From positions 310,001 to 374,000 of the forward strand of contig NZ_WBIQ01000007.1 of NCBI RefSeq assembly GCF_009749405.1: a stretch of DNA of 64,000 bases, written 5' to 3'. Below, piece after piece: positions 59,538 to 64,000 of the stretch (position 1 is the stretch's first letter; each line of letters begins with the position of its first letter). The notes beneath the pieces were generated by a model. That model saw nothing but the letters and a program-made list of their open reading frames with translations. It was not told where the DNA came from and did not search any database. The translations under genes were made by a program, and so were the position numbers. This DNA comes from Agromyces lapidis. GTDB taxonomy: Bacteria; Actinomycetota; Actinomycetes; Actinomycetales; Microbacteriaceae.

Positions 59538-60368
59538 TCACGAAGGAAGCACGACCAACATCGGGATCCGCGCGCGCAGCAGCAGCTCGTGGCTCACCGA
59601 GCCCAGCAGGAAGCGGGCGACCGCGCTGCCGCTGTGGCTGCCGACCACGAGCGCGGAGGCGTGCTCCGACGCCGCGAGCAGCTCATCGACCGACAGCCCG
59701 TGCACCAGCCGCGCCTGCGGGGTCGCACCGTACTCGATCCCGCTGTCGACGGCCTCGGCGAGCGTGTCGCGATGCATCTGCTCGTACTCGGCGAACTCGC
59801 CCGCATAGGCGCCGAGATCCTGCTCCCACATCTTGGGCGCGGTCCACGCGTGCAGCAGGGTCAACGGTTGTCGTGTGGCGGCAGCGAGATCTGCGCCGAT
59901 CCGCAGCACCTCATGGCTCAGGACCGAGCCGTCGATCCCCGCGACGACCCCGAGTGCGGCATCCTGGCTCGGCGCGTCGGGCACCACCGCCACCGCGCCG
60001 CCTCCGTGCGTGCCGGCGAGTCGCACCCCCGCCGACCAGCGTCCGGCATGCCCCTGACCGCGCCCGACGACGAGCAGCGTGCCTGGGCGAAGGAACGTGC
60101 GCAGGAGGTCGACCACCGGCCCCTGTTCCGTGGAGGTCACCACGTGGATCCCTGGATGCGCTGAGCGGATCCGCTCGGCCTCGTCCATCACCCGGACCCG
60201 AGCCCCTGCTCGGTCCGAGGTCGCGCTGAGGTACTCGCTCCCACTCTCCCGATCGCGCTCGACGTGGACGAGCAGCAGCTGCGCGTCAACCGCGAGCGCG
60301 GCCGCCCATTCCACTGCATGCGCGGATGCCGGTGAATCGTCCATCCCGACCACGATGCGCTCGAACAT
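59538..60368 (-). CDS. Universal stress protein, tandem Usp domains
   Basis: 276 residues: MFERIVVGMDDSPASAHAVE and VVAGIDGSVLSHEVLRIGAD begin the two domains; each ends with a GxG...GSV(S/x) loop (VVGRGQGHAGRW; VGSHSGSAVARFLLGSVSHE). ATP binding is likely. AAGGAG lies ten bases before the ATG, eleven bases after the previous Usp gene. Confidence 0.92.
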   Translation of the reverse strand: MFERIVVGMDDSPASAHAVEWAAALAVDAQLLLVHVERDRESGSEYLSATSDRAGARVRVMDEAERIRSAHPGIHVVTSTEQGPVVDLLRTFLRPGTLLVVGRGQGHAGRWSAGVRLAGTHGGGAVAVVPDAPSQDAALGVVAGIDGSVLSHEVLRIGADLAAATRQPLTLLHAWTAPKMWEQDLGAYAGEFAEYEQMHRDTLAEAVDSGIEYGATPQARLVHGLSVDELLAASEHASALVVGSHSGSAVARFLLGSVSHELLLRARIPMLVVLPS

Positions 60369-60379
60369 GACGCCACTCC

Positions 60380-61225
60380 TTACTTTCCCTGCGCGGGATC
60401 ACTCGCTGCTGCCCGGCTGCTGTCCAGGAGGAACGGGACGATGAGTATCGGCCCGCCGAGATTCATGACCAGATCTCCGACCGTCCGCCCGAGCGGCCGG
60501 AATCCGCGTGCTCCGGCCTGCGTCGGTCGCCCGGCGATCGTGAGGGTCGCGCGCCCGGACATCGAAGCGAGCGCCTCCCCCGCGGAGCCGCTCGCGCGCC
60601 TCACGGTGATGCCGGACGGGACTCCGAGGCCCTCGGCGAGCCGAACTGCCCAGTCGACCGCTTCGGCGCTGATGGCGGCCGACGTGGCGTTCGCTCGAAT
60701 GAGCACCAGTGGTTGGTTCCGGCGTCGGGCTTCGGCGATGGCAGCACGGATGACGCTCGCCTCTCCGGGTGCGCCGCTGATGCCGACCACCACCCCGCTG
60801 CGATGTCCGCCCGACGCCACCGGCACGACCGCGAGGGGCACCGGCGACGTCGCCGCGAGTTGGATCGCCCGCGTGCCCAGCGCGAGCCCATGGAACGAAC
60901 CGACCTTGTGCGTGCCGATCGCGATGGTCGAGTACTCCGCGGCCTCGGTCGCGAGGACGAGCATCGGTGACCCGACGGTGTACTCCGCCGATACTCGAAC
61001 CTCGCCGGCATGTTCCCGGGCGTACTCGAGTTCGCGAGCGGTGAGCGCGGCGGCCTCCGACTGCAACTCCGCGACCGCACTGCCTCCGACCGTACCCCAC
61101 TCATCGTCGACGACGAGGAGCAAGGAGACCTCGGCGTCGGTTGCGCGAGCCGCCTCGATCGCCCAGACGACCGCGGCCCGGCTCGCGATCGAGCCGTCGA
61201 TCCCGACCAAGATCCCCGTCGCCAC
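60380..61225 (-). CDS. Universal stress protein, tandem Usp domains
   Basis: 281 residues: MATGILVGIDGSIASRAAVV opens the first domain; the second starts VVVGISGAPGEASVIRAAIA and ends in LTIAGRPTQAGARGFRPLGR, so its ATP loop is divergent. GGGAGGGG lies seven bases before the GTG. First gene of the bottom-strand stress operon; a DosR-box-like site lies about 70 bp upstream. Confidence 0.92.
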   Translation of the reverse strand: MATGILVGIDGSIASRAAVVWAIEAARATDAEVSLLLVVDDEWGTVGGSAVAELQSEAAALTARELEYAREHAGEVRVSAEYTVGSPMLVLATEAAEYSTIAIGTHKVGSFHGLALGTRAIQLAATSPVPLAVVPVASGGHRSGVVVGISGAPGEASVIRAAIAEARRRNQPLVLIRANATSAAISAEAVDWAVRLAEGLGVPSGITVRRASGSAGEALASMSGRATLTIAGRPTQAGARGFRPLGRTVGDLVMNLGGPILIVPFLLDSSRAAASDPAQGK

Positions 61226-61293
61226 GAGACACCCCTCCCTGCAGCCTGCATCAGCTCGCCTTCACAGGCTCGCGCGACTCGCCTCCGCCGCCC

Positions 61294-61307
61294 GGGCCAT
61301 AGGTCCC
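61294..61307. promoter_or_regulatory. DosR-box-like palindrome
   Basis: GGGCCATAGGTCCC, arms GGGCC and GTCCC four bases apart. It matches 11 of 14 positions of the mycobacterial core GGGACTWWAGTCCC. It lies between the Usp operon and the DosS-like kinase, 69 bp from the Usp start. Confidence 0.55.
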
Positions 61308-61369
61308 ACGCACTCGGATGCCGCAGCGCCGGCGCGGTGGTAGCCTGCGTGCATCACTGCGGAGGTGCC

Positions 61370-61462
61370 GTGCGAATCGACGACCGTCACCACCCCTGGG
61401 CCGACAGCTCTCGGGCCTCGGGCAGGCCCTGCACCGACTCGACGCCCGAGCCGAGTCCATGA
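61370..61462 (+). other. Reading frame holding the likely true 5' end of the kinase (frame-shifted)
   Basis: GGAGG (61361-61365) precedes a GTG at 61370 whose 30-codon frame (starting RIDDRHHPWADSSRA) ends at TGA 61460-61462, overlapping the kinase ATG at 61459. In the kinase frame the sequence upstream of that ATG reads LGQALHRLDARAES, which aligns with the N-terminal helix of mycobacterial DosS. The two halves join if one base is added near 61415-61420. So this is either an assembly/mutation frameshift or a coupled leader peptide. Confidence 0.55.
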
Positions 61463-63090
61463 CGCACACCCAAGCGGGGCTCCAGGCGCTCCTGAAGGCC
61501 ACCCAGGCGGTGGTCGAGCTCGAGACGCTCCCCGTCGTCCTCGAGCGCATCGCCCGTGCCGCCGTCGAACTCGTCGACGCCGAGTACGGCGCGCTGGGGG
61601 TCATCGCCACCGATCGCGACGGACTCGAATCCTTCATCCATGTCGGGATGCCGGAAGGCGATGCGGCGGCGATCGGGCACCTGCCCGAGGGACGCGGCGT
61701 GCTCGGCGCCCTCATCGACGACCCGATGCCGATTCGCCTGCAACACCTCGCCGATCACCCGCGCTCGGTCGGGTTTCCCGCCGCCCACCCGCAGATGGAC
61801 GCGTTCCTCGGCGTGCCGATCAGCATTCGGTCCGAGGTGTACGGCAACCTCTACCTCACCAATCCGCGGCGCGGAGCCTTCACCGAAGAGGACGAGCAGC
61901 TCGTCACTGCGCTCGCCGCGACCGCCGGGTTCGTCATCGCCAATGCCCGGCTGTTCGAGGAGACCCGGCTCCGACAGCAGTGGGCGGCAGCATCCGCGCA
62001 GATCGCCTCGACCCTGCTCGAGTCGTCGAGCGAGTCGGCCCTGTCGCTGCTCGCCGACGAACTCATCGGGCGCACCACTGCCGACCGGGTGTGCGTGGTG
62101 CTGCGAGGCGCGGAACCCCTGACGGTGCACGTCGCGGAGGCACGCGGCGACGGCGCGGAAGATCTGGCGGGGCTCCTCCTCCCCGCGATGCGCACCGCCG
62201 CGTCCGTCGTGTTCGAGCACGGCGATCCCCGCACCCGGCGCGGAGCCAGACACGATCCCGACCCCGACGCCTTCGCCATCGTCGATGCGGATGGCGGCGC
62301 CGGAGCGGTGATGTTCCTCCCGCTCCGCAGCGGGTCGACGACCTGGGGCGTGCTCGCGGTCGCGCGCAGGCCCGGTCGGGCGGCGTTCAGCACCGCGGAA
62401 CTCGATCTCGCCGACGATCTCGCCGGGCGGGTCGCCCTGTCGATCGAACTCGCCCGCGCACGCGAGCAGCGGCAGCGGGCGTTGCTCGTCGACGACCGCT
62501 CGCGCATCGCGCGCGACCTCCACGACCACGTCATTCAGCAGTTGTTCGCCACAGGACTGGAGTTGCAGGCGATCGCCGAGTCCGTTCCAGACCCCGGCAT
62601 GTCGACACGGCTCCAGGCGGCCGTCGCGACGCTCGACGAGAGCATCGCGCACATCCGCACGATCATCTTCGCCATGACCCCGCGTGATGAGCGCAGCCAG
62701 TCGGTGCGCCACCAGGTGCTCGAGATCGCCGCGGCGTGCTCGAACGGGCTGCCCCAGCCGGTCGCGGTGAGCTTCGTCGGCCCTGTGGACCTGTTGGTCA
62801 CCGGACCGCTCACCGAGCACGTCACCGCCGTCGTGCGAGAGCTGCTCATGAATGCCGCGAAGCACGCGTCGGCATCGAGCATCCAGCTTCGGGTGACGGC
62901 GGAGCTCGGCCACGTCCGGATATCGGTCGAGGACGACGGAGTGGGCATCGCGCCGGACGGCAAGCGGAGCGGCCTCGCCAATCTCTCGGCCAGGGCGGAG
63001 TCGCTCGGCGGCACGTTCCTGATCGCATCCGAACCCGGCCGCACGGCCGCGGTGTGGTCCGCTCCGCTCGGGGAGGATCATGACGGGTGA
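61459..63090 (+). CDS. devS: GAF-domain sensor histidine kinase, DosS/DevS-like
   Basis: 543 residues from this ATG. GAF-A (about 25-160) has AEYGALGV, GHLPEGRGVLGALI and AAHPQMDAFLGVP, where His110 matches the haem-ligating His149 of M. tuberculosis DosS. GAF-B is about 175-330. HisKA_3 has RIARDLHDHVIQQLFATGLE with the phosphorylated His; HATPase has RELLMNAAKHASAS and GVGIAPDGKRSGLANL. It is cytosolic and should sense O2, NO, CO or redox through haem. About 30 N-terminal residues seem to be missing owing to a frameshift upstream. It overlaps or abuts the response-regulator gene. Confidence 0.92.
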   Translation: MTHTQAGLQALLKATQAVVELETLPVVLERIARAAVELVDAEYGALGVIATDRDGLESFIHVGMPEGDAAAIGHLPEGRGVLGALIDDPMPIRLQHLADHPRSVGFPAAHPQMDAFLGVPISIRSEVYGNLYLTNPRRGAFTEEDEQLVTALAATAGFVIANARLFEETRLRQQWAAASAQIASTLLESSSESALSLLADELIGRTTADRVCVVLRGAEPLTVHVAEARGDGAEDLAGLLLPAMRTAASVVFEHGDPRTRRGARHDPDPDAFAIVDADGGAGAVMFLPLRSGSTTWGVLAVARRPGRAAFSTAELDLADDLAGRVALSIELARAREQRQRALLVDDRSRIARDLHDHVIQQLFATGLELQAIAESVPDPGMSTRLQAAVATLDESIAHIRTIIFAMTPRDERSQSVRHQVLEIAAACSNGLPQPVAVSFVGPVDLLVTGPLTEHVTAVVRELLMNAAKHASASSIQLRVTAELGHVRISVEDDGVGIAPDGKRSGLANLSARAESLGGTFLIASEPGRTAAVWSAPLGEDHDG

Positions 63091-63103
63091 GCGAGGACGA
63101 GGC

Positions 63104-63745
63104 ATGACGAAGGTGTTCCTCGTGGACGACCACGAGATCGTCCGGCGCGGGGTCGCCGAGTTGCTCGAGCGCGAGCACGACCTCGAGGTGGTCGGCGAGG
63201 CACCCGACGCTCGTCGCGCGCTCGCGCGTATCGCAGCGCTCTCACCCGATGTCGCGCTGCTCGACGTCCGGCTGCCCGATGACGACGGAATCACGCTCTG
63301 TCGAGAGATCCGCTCCCGGTTCCCCGAGGTCCGCTGCCTCATGCTCACCGCGTACGACGACGACGAGGCGGCGATCGCGGCGGTGCTCGCCGGCGCCTCG
63401 GGCTACGTGCTCAAGACGATCGCCGGCACCCGTCTCGTCGAGGATATCCGCGCGGTCGCTGCCGGGCGCTCCCTCCTCTCCCCCGTGCTCATCTCGAGGC
63501 TTCGCCCTCCGCCGACGCCCGCGGAGGATCGCGACGACCCCCGGTTCGGCTCGCTCAACCTGCGAGAGCGACAGGTGCTCGCGCTGATCGCCGAGGGGCT
63601 CACCAACCGGCAGATCGGCGATCGCCTGTCGCTCGCGGAGAAGACGGTGAAGAACTACGTCTCGGGGCTGCTCCGCAAGCTCGGGCTCGAGCGACGAACG
63701 CAGGCCGCGGTTTACGAGTTCGAGCGGCACGACCCGCGCCTGTGA
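63104..63745 (+). CDS. devR: NarL/FixJ-family response regulator, DosR/DevR-like
   Basis: 213 residues. Receiver: MTKVFLVDDHEIVRRGVAEL with phosphoacceptor Asp54 (LLDVRLPDDDG) and Lys in ASGYVLKTI. LuxR HTH: NLRERQVLALIAEGLTNRQI and LAEKTVKNYVSGLLRKLGLE, in which the DNA-contact Lys/Lys/Asn of mycobacterial DosR (K179, K182, N183) are conserved. The start at 63104 aligns with that of DosR; an ATG at 63080 with GGGAGG overlaps the kinase and is an alternative. It likely drives the nearby stress genes in low oxygen. Confidence 0.94.
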   Translation: MTKVFLVDDHEIVRRGVAELLEREHDLEVVGEAPDARRALARIAALSPDVALLDVRLPDDDGITLCREIRSRFPEVRCLMLTAYDDDEAAIAAVLAGASGYVLKTIAGTRLVEDIRAVAAGRSLLSPVLISRLRPPPTPAEDRDDPRFGSLNLRERQVLALIAEGLTNRQIGDRLSLAEKTVKNYVSGLLRKLGLERRTQAAVYEFERHDPRL

Positions 63746-63788
63746 TGCGTAGACACCTCTCCAGACCTCAGCTGCGGTTCGGATGCGC

Positions 63789-63803
63789 GGGACCTTCGGT
63801 CCG
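63789..63803. promoter_or_regulatory. Weak DosR-box-like inverted repeat
   Basis: GGGAC-N5-GTCCG, containing the perfect GGACC-TTC-GGTCC, 34 bp upstream of the last gene. The arm spacing is one base longer than in the DosR core, so assignment is uncertain; it may also be a hairpin after devR. Confidence 0.35.
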
Positions 63804-63836
63804 TTTCGCGTCGCTGCCGTCCAGAATGATGGGCGG

Positions 63837-64000
63837 ATGGAGAACCACCGCGGAGCGCGCCGGACCTTGTTGGTCACTCAGGCATTCGTGGCCGTGACCG
63901 CGCTGATCGGCGGACTCGCACTCGTGCTCGGTTCGGTCGATCCGACCTTCGCCATGGCGATCACGCCTCCCGCGGAGTACCTCGACGGATCCTGGTTCGA
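63837..64000 (+). CDS. Membrane protein, N-terminal fragment (runs off window)
   Basis: 54 codons are visible: a basic N-terminus (MENHRGARRT), one hydrophobic helix (LLVTQAFVAVTALIGGLALV) and the start of an outside or loop region (TPPAEYLDGSWF). Family cannot be named. The frame is open to the right edge. ATG context has GGGCGG upstream. Confidence 0.65.
   Translation, partial: MENHRGARRTLLVTQAFVAVTALIGGLALVLGSVDPTFAMAITPPAEYLDGSWF

Noticed and set aside
61318-61459. ATG at 61318 as start of the DosS-like kinase
   Set aside because: The stretch 61318-61400 in that frame is Arg-rich with poor codon use and contains a ribosome site for the GTG at 61370 in another frame.
1-64000. Prophage, integrative element or CRISPR array
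   Set aside because: No integrase, transposase, att-like direct repeats, spaced repeats or phage structural genes were seen; composition is even throughout.

Overview
The window is high-GC, densely coded actinobacterial chromosome. A Microbacteriaceae origin is the best guess (possibly Agromyces-like; the genus cannot be fixed from sequence alone). The reasons are the ImuB-DnaE2 mutasome, actinobacterial GlgA/GlgC, DUF3097 and DUF3099 proteins, a zinc-free L31, a DosS/DosR-type oxygen/redox system and an LAxTG sortase substrate. There is no rRNA, tRNA, CRISPR array, transposase, integrase or phage gene. No stretch over 300 bases lacks a gene. The many long ORFs antisense to real genes are artefacts of high GC at codon position 3.

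Layout. 0-5.6 kb: imuB tail, dnaE2, DUF3097, an SDR oxidoreductase. 5.7-8.9 kb: a VanRS-like two-component system divergent from VanY-like and VanZ-like genes. 8.9-13.4 kb: a ferritin-like/VIT1 iron exporter, an Lrp regulator divergent from a PLP-dependent sulfur amino-acid enzyme, and an MFS exporter. 13.5-17.1 kb: flavohemoglobin, NsrR and a DEAH helicase. 17.1-25.4 kb: housekeeping (SGNH hydrolase, DD-carboxypeptidase, TrmH methyltransferase, sirtuin, phosphatase, glycosyltransferase, hydrolase, exonuclease, acetyltransferase, L31). 25.5-31.9 kb: ABC ATPase, glgA/glgC, serB, fabG, DUF3099, SURF1. 31.9-39.3 kb: ABC-F ATPase, winged-helix protein, YceI, GH3 lipoprotein, peptidoglycan-acting secreted protein, MpaB-like protein, Lrp. 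39.4-42.9 kb: 2-oxoacid dehydrogenase E1-alpha/E1-beta/E2. 43-49.4 kb: membrane protein, glutathione peroxidase, YdjM-like protein, a LuxR regulator with two HTH domains, and a large cell-wall anchored protein.

49.4-55.4 kb is regulatory and transport cargo: two mirror-image TetR/ABC exporter modules converging on one hairpin, then NhaA and a MerR regulator divergent from a SulP transporter. 55.9-63.8 kb is a dormancy/stress island: SulP, three universal stress proteins, a DUF305 lipoprotein, a flavin-binding PNPOx-fold protein, and a DosS-like kinase with its DosR-like regulator. The kinase keeps the haem-ligand histidine. A DosR-box-like palindrome sits between the kinase and the divergent stress operon.

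Many starts have a TANNNT -10 box exactly 6-8 nt upstream and no Shine-Dalgarno sequence, so leaderless transcription looks common. I used this to choose several starts. The most notable items are the apparent 1-nt frameshift at the 5' end of the DosS-like gene, the operator/promoter architectures at the TetR, MerR, Lrp and NsrR loci, the VanRSYZ-like locus and the tandem-HTH LuxR next to an LAETG surface protein.
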